DNA from: Gamarada debralockiae
Taxonomy: Eukaryota; Ascomycota; Leotiomycetes; Helotiales; Hyphodiscaceae
NCBI GenBank assembly: GCA_002803225.1
Contig: NXFV01001905.1
Coordinates: 1-64,000 of the forward strand
Direction: 5' to 3'
DNA length: 64,000 nt
Shown here: one piece after another, positions 47,496-57,972 of the stretch
Layout: every line of letters begins with the position of its first letter
How positions within the stretch are numbered: the first letter of the stretch is position 1
Position numbers and translations under genes: made by a program
The notes under the pieces: model-generated
Told to the model about the DNA's origin: nothing
What the model saw: only the letters and a program-made list of their open reading frames with translations
Database searches by the model: none

Positions 47496-47949
47496 ATGTC
47501 GTCCAGCACAACCAGACTCCCTGCCTCGTCATCGACGAGCGCGCAGCCTGCAGAGAAGTCGTTCTTTGAGCAGCAGCGTGAGATATTGCTGAAAGAGATC
47601 GGTGTTGTAAGTTTTGTTTGACGGGTTGTAAAGGGAAAGGATACAGCGCACTGACGAGATCTACTAGAGCTTTGAGCATGTATTGGCCAATATCAACAAG
47701 TTGAATCGATCACTGGAAGGGGTTATTGCTGTGAGTTCCGCTATATACATGTAGGGGAGGGTTATTGGCTGATAGTATCAGGTTGGCAATGAATTTAGCT
47801 CCGTCGAAGCACTATGGTCGCAATTCGAGAACGTGATGGCTAAGGATCCAGACGCGGAGGCAGAGGCGCAGACTGGTGAAGAGGAACAGGAGGAAAGTAG
47901 AGAAGATGATACCGAATTGAGCGAAGGTAATGGACATGGCCGCAGATGA
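47496..47949 (+). CDS. DAD1: DASH complex subunit Dad1
   Basis: Exons 47496-47606, 47668-47730 and 47782-47949 give 113 aa; both introns (61 and 51 nt) are phase 0 with GTAAGT and GTGAGT donors. The block [12 protein letters not shown] then [20 protein letters not shown] and [18 protein letters not shown] is the Dad1 signature. Dad1 is a core subunit of the fungal DASH/Dam1 ring, which couples kinetochores to microtubule ends at mitosis. The acidic tail ([17 protein letters not shown]) is usual. None of the single exons is long enough to stand out, so the gene is easily missed. Upstream is the 1.7-kb spacer; RHO4 converges from the right. Confidence 0.93.
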
Positions 47950-48359
47950 GGGTCTGTAGCGGATGTGGGGGCTCGGATGAAACACAGAGGAACGGATGTC
48001 ACGTAGATGGCTGCATGAGGGAGGAAAGGGGCGTTTGGAAGCATGATACCCGGTGGCAGTCACATAAAGGTCTTGAGAAATATGGGAAATACGTTTGTTC
48101 AGCTGTTTTTGTCCTACTAAACAGATCATGATACAAAAGAAACCAGGCCCATTGCCAGTTGCCAGACCCTAGTACTCATCATAAGAAGCCATAAGTCACA
48201 GCGCCAGGAATTCCGAGAAAATGTATGAGTATGCCAGCCAGCCAAAGAGAATCTGCCCATGCAGATGTCCTTGGCCATTACAAACAAGTATTGCTAGCAC
48301 TCCGTATTATGCAGTCGTATGTCATGTTGATATCGTCGAAGGGTCATGGTAGAAGGTCG
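47950..48359. other. convergent 3' spacer DAD1 / RHO4
   Basis: 410 bp between two convergent genes, carrying their 3' ends. No other gene. Confidence 0.5.
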
Positions 48360-49292
48360 TTACAAGAATCGGCAGTTCCGCTTCTTCTTCCTCATGCCGC
48401 CGCCATAGGTCTGACCCGATGGTCCAGCTTGGGGTTGTTGCTGCTGATTGCTCTTGTCATTTGCGACGACGGTATTGATGGCTTCGAAGAAGATATCGTC
48501 GACGCCGGTCATCTCCTTACTGCTACACTCCATGTAACGTGCACCCATCTTCCGTGCAACGGCCATGCCTTGCTCTTGAGTGACGGGGGTCAATCCTTGG
48601 GTTTTGAGAAGGTCGATGCAGGTTCGTTTTGTTCGAAGGTCTGACTTGAGGCCGACGAGGACGAGAGGAGTATACGGGCAGAAATGAAGGACTTCGGGGT
48701 ACCACTACGATTGTGTATTAGCACAAGAACATTGTGACATGGGGTGGATCTCTTACCTTGTCCATAACGTTTTCAAGAGAGTTAGGGCAGTCGATGGCGA
48801 AGCAAACAAATAAGAGGTCGGTCTCGGGGTACGACAGTGGTCGAAGACGATCATATTCTTCTTGTCCAGCAGTATCCCAAAGAGCCAACTCCACTGTCTT
48901 TCCACTTCCGGCGTGAGTAGGGTAGGTGATGTAATTTTCGAAGACAGTTGGGACATATTTCTAGATACTCCTGATCAGTACCGGCACCTCAACTTGAAAT
49001 GCAAGGGTCCTACCTCTGGAAAGTAACCTTGACTATAGCTAATCAAAAGACATGTCTTTCCACAACCGCCATCACCGACAACGACAATCTTCTTTGAGTA
49101 TGCAGGGCCCTCCGTAACGTGCGTCGCCGACGACTCTCTCCCTGTTGAAGTGGTACTCATCATTGTGCTGACGGTGCCTTCACTGGATCTTGCGCTTTGT
49201 TCGCGACGTGTTGGTTTTCTTCGTGGAGCTTCCTGTTTCTCTGACATGTCCGACCTTCGGATGTAGCTCTGCTGCTGGTATTGCGCCGACAT
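48360..49292 (-). CDS. RHO4: Rho-family GTPase Rho4
   Basis: Exons 49292-49014, 48960-48757 and 48704-48360 give 275 aa (introns 53 and 52 nt, both phase 0). A ~65-residue Ser/Arg/Gln N-terminal extension, typical of fungal Rho4, precedes the GTPase fold: P-loop GDGGCGKT (73-80), switch [10 protein letters not shown], switch [28 protein letters not shown] and [14 protein letters not shown] (G5-like). The C-terminus is polybasic (RKKKRNC) ending in a CRFL CaaX box, so it is probably prenylated and at the plasma membrane. Rho4 controls septation and wall synthesis with formins. Gln in DTAGQ and Lys/Thr in the P-loop are intact. The assignment to Rho4 rather than another Rho rests on the extension and overall similarity. 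Confidence 0.92.
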
Positions 49293-49733
49293 CGTGCCTC
49301 GTGGCTTTCGCCGGATGTCGAGCCTGTGGACGTCGTGAAGTGAATATTTAAAAAACCACTGATGTTTCTAATTATACAGTAGCAGTATGCGATCAGTAAA
49401 TTGAAGATAGGCTTTTGTGTGGAATGTAGATGACTTGGAAAGTCTTACAGTTAGTTTCTAGAAGGGGGGGGGAGGAGCATGTTTCTAAAAGGAAAGAACG
49501 TCAATACCCGTGTTGGGAGGGCAACCACTTCTGGCCTCACATCACAGGCATACCAACGCTGATCACACTCAGCCGAGGACTTTCACGTTTTAGAGGGACG
49601 ATTCGTTCAACTTATAGGACTCGAGAAACCATTGTCATTCCTTCTTTTTCATTGGTTTTCTCAGTCGCCGTCCCCTTGCAAAAGCCTCATCTAGTCCTAC
49701 GAAATTTATACATGCTGCGCACCGAATGCATCG
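49293..49733. promoter_or_regulatory. divergent promoter RHO4 / sphingoid phosphatase
   Basis: 441 bp between head-to-head starts. A nine-base G run occurs near 49465. No other gene or known operator recognised. Confidence 0.4.
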
Positions 49734-51843
49734 ATGTGTCCGACTGCAAATGGCTCTGACCTAGAGCGTGAGAAATTCCCAGACGCCCCACCATCGATAG
49801 CGATCACAGCACCAGAAGATGTACCTGATGCCGGATTAAGAAGTCTAGATCACTGTAAGTATCCTTCATGGACTCAATGCCCTTTTTGAGGACATTCTCG
49901 TCACCGAAATATTCTTAAAGGCGCTGTTCTGTTATATGACAAATGCGATTAGAGCTTCGGCAAGTGCAAAAGTATCCATACTGATAGGCTCTTGAACCTC
50001 GAGACTTCTGGCTTGTTATCCTATAATCATTCCCTTGTCCTTCAATTGTACTGGTGCTGTGCTAAACATCTATTACAGACAAGCGCAGACTTCCACCATG
50101 GCGATACAATCTACGACAGAACCTTTTACCCCTGATACGATGGGAGACGCCGTATCTTGCTTGGATGCAGGATAAGATGCGATCCCCGGCCCTCGACTCC
50201 TACTTTGCAATCACTGCGAATCTCGGCACGCATACGTTCTTCATGGTAGTTCTTCCAATACTGTTCTGGTGCGGACATACCTCTTTAGGCAGAGGGTAAG
50301 GATACTCGCAATCCAACGGATCACAGAGGACTGACTGACACAGAATGGTCCATATACTTGCAACCGGAGTATTCTTTACTGGATTCATCAAGGATATGTT
50401 TTCACTTCCACGGCCCTTATCACCACCTCTTCATCGGATTACCATGTCAGGATCTGCCGCATTAGAATACGGCTTTCCCTCTACACACTCGGCCAATGCG
50501 GTCTCTGTTGCTGTCTATGCTCTGTTCACTATACACTCGCCAGATTGCCAGCTCCAGGACTCGACCAAGTTGATCCTAGAGGTGGCGAGTTATGCATATG
50601 CGCTTTCGATCACGATCGGGCGTCTATATTGCGGAATGCATGGTTTCGTTGATGTCATTATTGGCAGTATCATAGGGGCACTCATATCCGTTATTGAGTG
50701 TGTATATGGGGCTAGAATTGACCATTTCCTCCACAGCAGCTCTTGGCTTGCACCGGCTACTGTTGCGCTAGTTATCATCATCTTGATTCGAATCCATCCC
50801 GAACCTGCCGATGACTGCCCCTGCTTCGACGATAGCGTTGCTTTTGCTGGAGTTATGATAGGTATTGAGCTGGGAGGATGGCACTATGCCACGGGAAATT
50901 GGGCGTGGGACTTTCCTGTGCCTGCAACAGTGCCGTTTGACCTCGAATATATGGGTTGGGGCGTCGTGATTCTGCGAGTTCTTGTTGGAGTTTTGGTGAT
51001 CTTTGCTTGGAGAGAGGTGATGAAGCCAACGCTATTGAAGTGCTTGCCTCATCTTTTCCGAGCGATCGAGAAGTCCGGCTTCATTCTGCCTCGCAAGTTC
51101 TTCATGCCTGCCTCCGAATACAAGAAAATCCCTTCTAGGCTAAAGGTAGACAACGTTATGCCGTCAGTCTCGGACCTTCCCAGCCTTCTTACCTCCATTC
51201 GACATCCCGGGCGTGGTCGTTCTGTGTCTGTGGGTCCTCAGTCTGCAGCTGATGCATACGAAACTCTGGCATATCGTGAGAAGAGACGCCGAGATAGTCT
51301 TACCAACCCATCTAATGAGCTAGAGGCTGGATCACCTGTCCTTCGATCGCCGAGCTCGAAGCCAAAGCTAAATGACTATTTCGCTTCCGTCTTGGACGAT
51401 GATAAAGATGGCGCAGTCTCACAAGTATCTGGAATCTCAGCTTCACTGGGTATTACTGGTGCTGGCAACTTGCCGACTCCAGCACAGTCGAGAGTCGGTT
51501 CTTATGAGCAGATGATGGGTACTGGGCAGGTCACGTACACGCCTGCAACGCCACCCGGAGGCTCTGTTGATGGGAATCTAGAGGATGGTGCAGATATCAT
51601 TATCGGGCAACATAATGAGCTGGAAGAGAAAGAGATGTTCTCAAGACTTGAGAAGCCTCGTGTGAGATATGATGTTGAGGTTGTCACCAAGCTCGTTGTT
51701 TATAGTGGTAAGTTCAGGAGGGGTTCTAAAGTCATGCACGGCACTAACAGTTGTCAGGAATTGCTTGGTTGGCTGTTGAAATGAACCCCATAATTTTCGA
51801 GCTCATTGGACTGGGTATGGGCTCACACCGACCTATGCGATAG
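49734..51843 (+). CDS. LCB3: sphingoid-base-1-phosphate phosphatase
   Basis: Exons 49734-49854, 50079-50295, 50344-51707 and 51758-51843 give 595 aa; the first intron is 224 nt (GTAAGT..TACAG), the others about 50 nt. It is a PAP2-fold integral membrane enzyme, with catalytic motifs KDMFSLPRP (K129, R136-P137), PSTH (158-161) and R206-x5-H212-x3-D216 (RLYCGMHGFVD). Several hydrophobic segments follow (PATVALVIIILIRI, VVILRVLVGVLVIFAW). The family removes phosphate from dihydrosphingosine- and phytosphingosine-1-phosphate in the ER and feeds sphingolipid synthesis. A long serine-rich cytosolic loop (about 310-560) separates the core from a final hydrophobic segment encoded by the last two exons (YSGIAWLAVEMNPIIFELIG). 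The ATG at 49734 is the only in-frame start in exon 1. Confidence 0.88.
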
Positions 51844-52554
51844 GGCTTGTTGCGTTCTTCTTAAATTCTTGTTGATATTGCTCTCCTTGTTGGAGAGTGT
51901 AGAGAGAAGGCCCCAGACATTTGGGGACTGCGGCTCAGCTTCGGCACTAGTCCGGTGTAATGTTTTGGAGTTTCTAGGCCACCATCGTGTTGGATTGCAC
52001 ATAATTCAAGCTCACCTAATGGCATACGGCGTTGGATGCATTGGGAGATAGCGATCTCCGATCTTCAGATAGTGCACCTGTCCAGAAGCTTTTGGGAGTG
52101 CGACATGCCTAAGACATATCATCCGAAACCTCCGAGTGCTTGCTACGTGGACCAATGTGGAAGGGCTCTTTTGTTTCCCATCACCCTCACGGATCTAACA
52201 GATTCTGCAGAAAGAGAACCTTCAACGTAATCACGGATCAGATTTGGTCTTTGAATTCGATGCTCCAAGCTTTGTGTGTTGGTGGCTTCTTCATTCGAGG
52301 CCTAGGACTCTCTAGTAATCGTGGCTACTAAGTCCACAAGTTCTCTCAAATCTCCGGTCCTCGCAGGTATAGGGGCAGCTAATTTCTGAATAGCTGTCCT
52401 ACAACTCCACCCAACTCTGAGCATAGAACGGCTTGTGAGCATTGCCCGTCCATCCGAATTTATAATGTGGATCGGAATGTCTCTCTGAGCAAAACTTGAG
52501 CGACATAAGCCCCCTCGTACTACACAATAGCCAATGTCATCTTCCATGGTCGCT
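51844..52554. other. intergenic, no gene recognised
   Basis: Spacer between convergent genes. The 129-aa minus ORF 52302-52691 overlaps the cyclophilin coding region in another frame and is not supported. Confidence 0.5.
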
Positions 52555-53105
52555 TCAATCTGCCAGAGGATTTGCATGGATCGTGACACTCTCGATCTTG
52601 ATCTCCTGCTTCGGTCGATTCTTCTTGTCCACTTCAACTCCATCCATCTTCGCCAAAGTCGCCATACTGTCGTCTCCAAGAACATGCCCAAATACCGTGT
52701 TCAACCCATCCAAATGCGGTGCCTTGTCGAATAGGATGAAGAATTGACTGCCATTGGTACCAGGACCTTTATTTGCCATACTAACAATCCCTCGAGCATT
52801 ATGTCGCAGGGCGGGTCGAATCTCGTCTTCGAAAGGCTCTTGCCATATTGACGCTCCTCCTTTTGGCTGTGATGGTGGAGCTCCAGTCTGGATCATGAAA
52901 TTCGGTATGAGTCTGTGGAAGGCAGAACCATCATAATAGCCTGATGCGCAAAGAGCTAGGAAGTTCTAAAGAGTTGTTCTTAGATTAGGTTTGTTTTGTT
53001 TAGTTTGAGGAGAGTTGAGATCCTTACCTCTGCTGTCTTTGGTACACTCTCACAAAAGAGCTCGATCTTGATGTCACCGAGGGTGGTATGTAGAGTGACA
53101 GACAT
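52555..53105 (-). CDS. CYP10: cyclophilin-type peptidyl-prolyl isomerase (PPIL3 type)
   Basis: Exons 53105-53028 and 52965-52555 give 162 aa (intron 62 nt, phase 0). It starts MSVTLHTTLGDIKIELFCES and continues VPKTAENFLALCASGYY, FHRLIPNFMIQTGAP, GIVSMANKGPGTNGSQFFI and LDGLNTVFGHVL. The length and the order of motifs match the single-domain PPIL3/Cyp10 group that associates with spliceosomes. The catalytic Arg (FHR), Phe/Gln (QFF) and the active-site loop are present; the usual Trp that binds cyclosporin is not seen at GLNTVF, as is common in this group. It acts on Xaa-Pro bonds. Head-to-head with the arrestin-fold gene. Confidence 0.93.
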
Positions 53106-53646
53106 GATTCCCGAAGCTGTTAGAGGGTCTCAGCATTGTCGTTGATAGAGGATCATAAGGCTGAAATCTTGCGTCAAGGCGATTTCGAAAACAGATTGCC
53201 GCTTTGATCAACGCACCCCGCAGCGGCCTGGAATTGCACCTCCTCCGAAGGGAGCATCTCTGGACTGGAATAAGCGACGAATGTAATCTATCAAGACCTT
53301 TTGTCTGGAATCCACCACAAAATATAATTCTATACCAAATCCACCCTCTGACGATGATATGATTGACGCCGAATTTACTAATAACCCCTTTGCGCCGACT
53401 GCGAATCCCATCACGCCAAATCCAGCGCATCCTGCGATACATTCCAAGCATCAACAACATAGCTGAGCCTTGCTTATACGGTGACGACGAGCTCCTAGGA
53501 CCACAGAACCACAGACTCGCGGCGCATTTTTGTATCTCTAACACACCCCATATGATCCCCAGGTTACGATCATACCACTCTGTCTGTCGACAACATTATC
53601 GTCTTGGCGCAAACCGTGCGGAGGGCCAGAGTGAGCCCGAGGCACA
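53106..53646. promoter_or_regulatory. divergent promoter cyclophilin / arrestin-fold gene
   Basis: 541 bp between head-to-head starts. The ORFs 53074-53544 (minus) and 53363-53728 (plus) are antisense to each other with no domain. Confidence 0.4.
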
Positions 53647-54955
53647 ATGGCTGCATTCGTCAGAGTCTCGGGGCCGCCGAACAGTAACTTCCTCGTGGGC
53701 TATCCAGGCATATCAGCGACATTGGTGAGTTCTTTCTAGTTATTTTCACGATTCGGAGATTTGCTGACATCACTGGCTGCCAGCCTCGTATAGAAGGCAA
53801 GGTTGAGATCAGACCCCTCACTGGCATTTCTGCGCCAGTTGCGATTTCGTTAGTACGAATTTGTTTACAGCGACGAGAAACGATACATCCCTCTGCGGAA
53901 TCAATTGCGAAGAAGCATTTGGGTACCCCTCGACGAGAAGCGACAGATGTTGTTGGCAAGGAATTACTGTTGTTTAGATGTCAGGCTGGGAGGGAGTCGG
54001 AGAGTGTGGTGTTAATGGACCTGCCATTTGTTCTATTCATACCTTTTGGGAGAGGCGGAGAAGAGAGCAATAGGCGGATACCTCCGGCATCGTTACAGCT
54101 CCCTAGTCGGACGGCCGAGACGTTCTACGAATTGGTAGTCACGGTCCAGCAAGGGCAAGAGCAGAAGAAGTTCGCGTTTCCAGTACCGATACAAAGATAC
54201 GATACGTTGTCGACTTTTGGGATGTACAACCGGCCTGAAGCTGCGGAGAAGACAGCGGATCATTTGGTTACGTTGGGCATCTCGTTACCGCGGTGGTCCT
54301 ATGGCCCTCTGGATCCCGTCAGCGTCTACATAAAGTTATCGCCAAATCCGGATTGGATGAATAAGGCGAAGAAGGTTTTGATACAGAAAATCACAATTGG
54401 GATAGAAGAGGAGATTACGTACAATCCGGAGGGCGACGAGCCGACGAAGAAAATCAACAGGATAGCAAAGCATACACAGACGGTGGGAGTGAAGCTGCCG
54501 GAAGCTGGATATTTCACAAATTTGGGCCTGGTCTTCCCATCCAAAGAGCTCAGAGATGCAGAGGGTATCATTCGAAGAGGGAAAGCTGCCTTTCCGATGT
54601 ACTCGGTCAATTCCTTTACCACGACTGGGACACTCTACAAGATTGAGTTCTTTCTAATGATCAAGGTACGTTCCATCATTCTGGAGGGTTTTTAAATTGC
54701 TTACATTTTCAGGCACACATGTCCGGCTCGAGAGACATTGTTCTGAGGCAACCCATAGTGGTTTGTCCCCTCGATCAACAGGATTGCAAGGAGGAAATGG
54801 ATGCCATCGAACAAGCGGCAAAAGATGCATCACACGTAGATCCCAACAATCCCATGCTGCCAGCATGCACGATAGTACGAGCGAACGACAAAGACGCATT
54901 ACGAGCGTTGGGATGGACGATGGTAGGCGGACAAAAGAAAATGGTGATCGAATGA
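53647..54955 (+). CDS. arrestin-fold (LDB19-like) trafficking adaptor
   Basis: Exons 53647-53724, 53784-54665 and 54713-54955 give 400 aa; introns of 59 and 47 nt are phase 0. The sequence begins AAFVRVSGPPNSNFLVGYPG then GKVEIRPLTGISAPVAISLV, a beta-sandwich start like arrestin N-domains. PFVLFIPFGRGGEESNRRIP, PSRTAETFYELVVTVQQG and SPNPDWMNKAKKVLIQKIT follow, then AGYFTNLGLVFPSKELRD, SFTTTGTLYKIEFFLMIK and RQPIVVCPLDQQDC. This pattern resembles the fungal LDB19/ART-type arrestins that recruit ubiquitin ligases to nutrient transporters. No PPxY motif is evident, which would argue against a classical ART role. The family call is by fold pattern and is not certain. Confidence 0.65.
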
Positions 54956-57459
54956 AGGCACCATTTCTCTTCTATTTAGTGACGGATTCTACGGAATCAC
55001 ATGGGAATCTCTCGAAGCACGTCTGAAATCGATATGTCCACAAGAGACATCAGGATATCACATCGACCAATTTCGTCGAGATTCAAGCACGTCAAGGGAG
55101 GGAACTTTAGGGCTTTTGGCGTTCATGGAGGAGGCCCTCGAGCCAAACATTGAGGAGTGAATACCTTGAGCCAGGATACTGCTGCATATGATGGCGTTCT
55201 CCTTCTTGTATATGATGATATGGCCACGATTGACCATTATGTACGACGTAGTTTAACTTGGTAATGAAAGCTACGATACCCAAAGTCCCCGGAGGCTCAT
55301 TTTGGATTTCCATTATGATGTTAAGGGTTGAGGTGGAGGCTGAAGGCTGTTAAACGTTTGGTCCTTAAGTCAGTGGGGCCGCCCCCATCGAGGTGCATCA
55401 TTGAAAGCGATGGGTAGCTTTTGAATTTGTGGATCATATGGCTTTAAAGGAAGACGGTGACTCCGATTCAAGTGATATCTTGTACTTCATGTTGGCGATA
55501 TTGTGGCTTCCAGCCTTGCCTCGTGCGTATTGGTCGAACTCGGCGGCTGAAGACCGTGTTTGACAATTCCATCTCTTTCCTATTTGTGAGGCCATCAAGT
55601 ATGAAGGGCTTGCATAGGTACGTACATGCAAATCGGTCGGCTCATGGCCTCAGAGCCCCTTCGAGCAAAGCCCCTGCCGTATGGAAAGTTTACAATAGAT
55701 GTTACCCTTACCGACCATCGCTGTGGAAACACAATCGCTCCCTCGAAGCCCAAGGACGAGAAGGTCAAGGAGAATAGGGACAATGACAGCAGTAGCGACG
55801 ACTACTATTTCGGTAGGATCAAAATTGTTCTTGGCTTGCCATTATCAATGCCATTGGGCACGACTGTCCTCTTAATTTCCGTGAGCAAGTCAGTACGGTA
55901 GTATCGTTTCAATTTGGACGTGATCCAGTATCACGTTGAGGTGCTCAGAAAGGATAGGATATACTTCGTATGCTCGATACAAGAAGCCATGGAATAAGTA
56001 TATCTGAGAGTAGCGCTCTGCTCGTACCAAAAAGACCCTCAGTTGCTTCTCAACCTCGAGTCTGCTAGCTGCGTGTACACTCGTCCGAGACACTTGTACC
56101 TGGGATAGAGATTCCCATCAGCAAGGACGCCTCTGGGACATTGCAAATGTACGTACTGCGTGCGTCGAATGACAGTAGTGAATTGGAATGTATATTGGAG
56201 TGAAGCCTGAACAAAATAAAATGAGTATTGAGGACAGCAGGTCGAAAGAGGAAAGGAAAATCAAGAACGCGCATAGGCTTCATCCTGGGGAGGAGAGTCC
56301 GTCCTGAGAGTCTTCTTGTCCGGGGAAACAGAAGCCTTCGAGCTTCTTATGGGCATCTGGATATGTACTATTATTCCCGAGCTAAAATCATACTGCTGAT
56401 CCTTTCTATGCTGGTAGAAACTGACGAGCACTTGGAAAGTTCCTCGCCCGAAATGGTGCGGGTCTTCCCTAACCGCAAGGGTCATCAAAAGTGGCAAAAA
56501 AGAAACACAAAAAAGGAGATTTATGAACGCTGCAGTCCTCATAACTGTCTTTTCCATTGATTTAATTGGCTAGAAATATCGAAATTTGTCTACATGGCTG
56601 GATGTAGATGAGGATTGGTTTTTAGATCCTGGTTGCTAGGAGATGGTGGAAGGACATGGAGATTGGAGACGTCAACGTACTGCATAAATATTTTCGTCCG
56701 AGCATTGGCACGAGGAGTTCAATAGAAATGTACAATCAATTTGGGAATTTGGGGATTTGAGGGATATAAAATGCGATTACACATCCAATGTAGCAACTGA
56801 TCAGCTGGACGCTGGCAAACACGCAATCCATTACTATTAACCATAGAACTTGAGAGCAAGAACACAAAACATTCTCAGTGATGTCAACCGTGGACATCAA
56901 CCACAAGAAAAAGTTAAATGAGCACTCGGCTGCAATACAGTAGAGTTCGAAATCGGCTTCATATCTCAATGATTTTATTTTTCAACTCACATTTTAAGAG
57001 ACACTAACCCCTTATGCTTAGCATTGTTCCGGATCCTGTATTCGCTTATTTCCCCTGCTCCGGAGTGTTCTACGTGAAATGTAGACTTCTGCGGCGTTAT
57101 TTCTGTTGCATCACGTGAGAGAATTTTACTTCTGCCTGAGGATTGCAGTTTGGGGCTTTGTATATGTCTGATGAAAACCTATGCTGTTGCTGGTTGCTCT
57201 GGTGACGGTTGTTTACATGTATATCGGGTTCTGGCAACCCCACGATTCTTCCTCCTTAGATATCAATACATTCAAGATTTTGCCTCACAACATTGATTCG
57301 GCAGTAGAACATTCCAGCAATTTGGCTCTGAATTGCATCCTCCACCGTTGTATTTTCCGAGATACTAGTTCTACTCCCCCAAATAGTGCTGTCGTACTAT
57401 CGACTCTGGGTATATCTCCCCCTGATATTACCGTAAACCAATCGACTAGGGCATATCTT
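54956..57459. other. 2.5 kb intergenic left of the bacterial-type cassette
   Basis: It contains the candidate small secreted protein at 56261-56557 (minus) and a 105-aa ORF at 57181-57498 with an N-terminal hydrophobic stretch (LLLVALVTVVYMYIGFW) whose end lies in the duplicated block. No NLR or bacterial-like sequence is seen here. Base composition is ordinary (27 of 60 G+C on line 57301). Confidence 0.5.
56261..56557 (-). CDS. candidate small secreted protein, 98 aa
   Basis: ATG 56557 starts a hydrophobic N-terminus after MEKTVMRTAAF (INLLFCVSFLPLLMTLAV) that could be a signal peptide, followed by a polar tail (REDPHHFGRGTFQV, SSKASVSPDKKTLRTDSPP). It has no Cys pattern, no intron and no known relatives that I recognise. 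It may be spurious; the antisense strand is also open (56228-56560). Confidence 0.25.
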   Translation of the reverse strand: MEKTVMRTAAFINLLFCVSFLPLLMTLAVREDPHHFGRGTFQVLVSFYQHRKDQQYDFSSGIIVHIQMPIRSSKASVSPDKKTLRTDSPPQDEAYARS

Positions 57460-57635
57460 TCATTGGCAAGTCATGGCTTGCGAAGACGACGTTTCTAGCA
57501 ACCTACTTATGATGGCACAGGATTTGATAGCCGGTCTACAGCACACTGCCAGCGTGCTCTCATTGGCAAGTCATGATCTACGAAGATGGCTTTTCAACGA
57601 CCTACTTATGATGATATAGGCTTGGACGATACTCA
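57460..57635 (+). repeat. direct duplication, 100-bp period, over the MazG start
   Basis: The block beginning TCATTGGCAAGTCATG at 57460 recurs at 57560. About 60-70 nt of each copy align; both share CGAAG, then ACCTACTTATGATG, with several transitions between them (GCACAGG versus ATATAGG). The second copy supplies the ATG and first codons of the MazG-type gene; the first copy has ACG where that ATG would be. Confidence 0.75.
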
Positions 57636-57972
57636 TCTCTACTGTGAACTCATGGTTAGCAAGGCGGTCCACGACACCCTCGCGGCATTCGTCGCTGAAC
57701 GCGATTGGGCGCAGTTCCACACTCCAGAGAACCTCGCCAAGAGCGTTGCGATCGAAGCCGGCGAACTACTCGAGTGCTTTCAGTGGGGCGCCGAAGCTGA
57801 CCCGAAGCGCGTACGTGAAGAACTTGCAGACGTACTGACCTACTGTTTGCTTCTCGCTGATCGCATCGGAGCCGATCCTGAGCAGATCGTGCTGGAGAAG
57901 CTCGAAATCACGCGCAAGAAGTATCCCGTTGACAAGGCCCGAGGAAGCAGCAGAAAATATGATGAACTCTAA
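57586..57972 (+). CDS. bacterial-type MazG nucleotide pyrophosphohydrolase
   Basis: A single exon of 128 aa starts at ATG 57586, which sits in an ideal eukaryotic context (A at -3, G at +4). It matches all-alpha NTP pyrophosphatases of the MazG/dCTPase type: the metal motif ExxE (E57, E60 in IEAGELLECFQW) and ExxD (E79, D82 in REELADVLTY), the preceding FHTPENLAKSV and the final ARGSSRKYDEL typical of bacterial MazG-like proteins. Such enzymes hydrolyse (d)NTPs to monophosphates and pyrophosphate, as house-cleaning or nucleotide depletion in defence. G+C is far above the flanks (39 of 60 on line 57661). There is no intron. It is probably of bacterial origin (HGT), with residues 1-24 possibly supplied or altered by the local duplication. 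Its stop overlaps the start of the next ORF. Confidence 0.9.
   Translation: MAFQRPTYDDIGLDDTHLYCELMVSKAVHDTLAAFVAERDWAQFHTPENLAKSVAIEAGELLECFQWGAEADPKRVREELADVLTYCLLLADRIGADPEQIVLEKLEITRKKYPVDKARGSSRKYDEL

Noticed and set aside
52302..52691. 129-aa minus-strand ORF
   Set aside because: Overlaps the cyclophilin exon in another frame; no domain, whereas the cyclophilin motifs are unambiguous.
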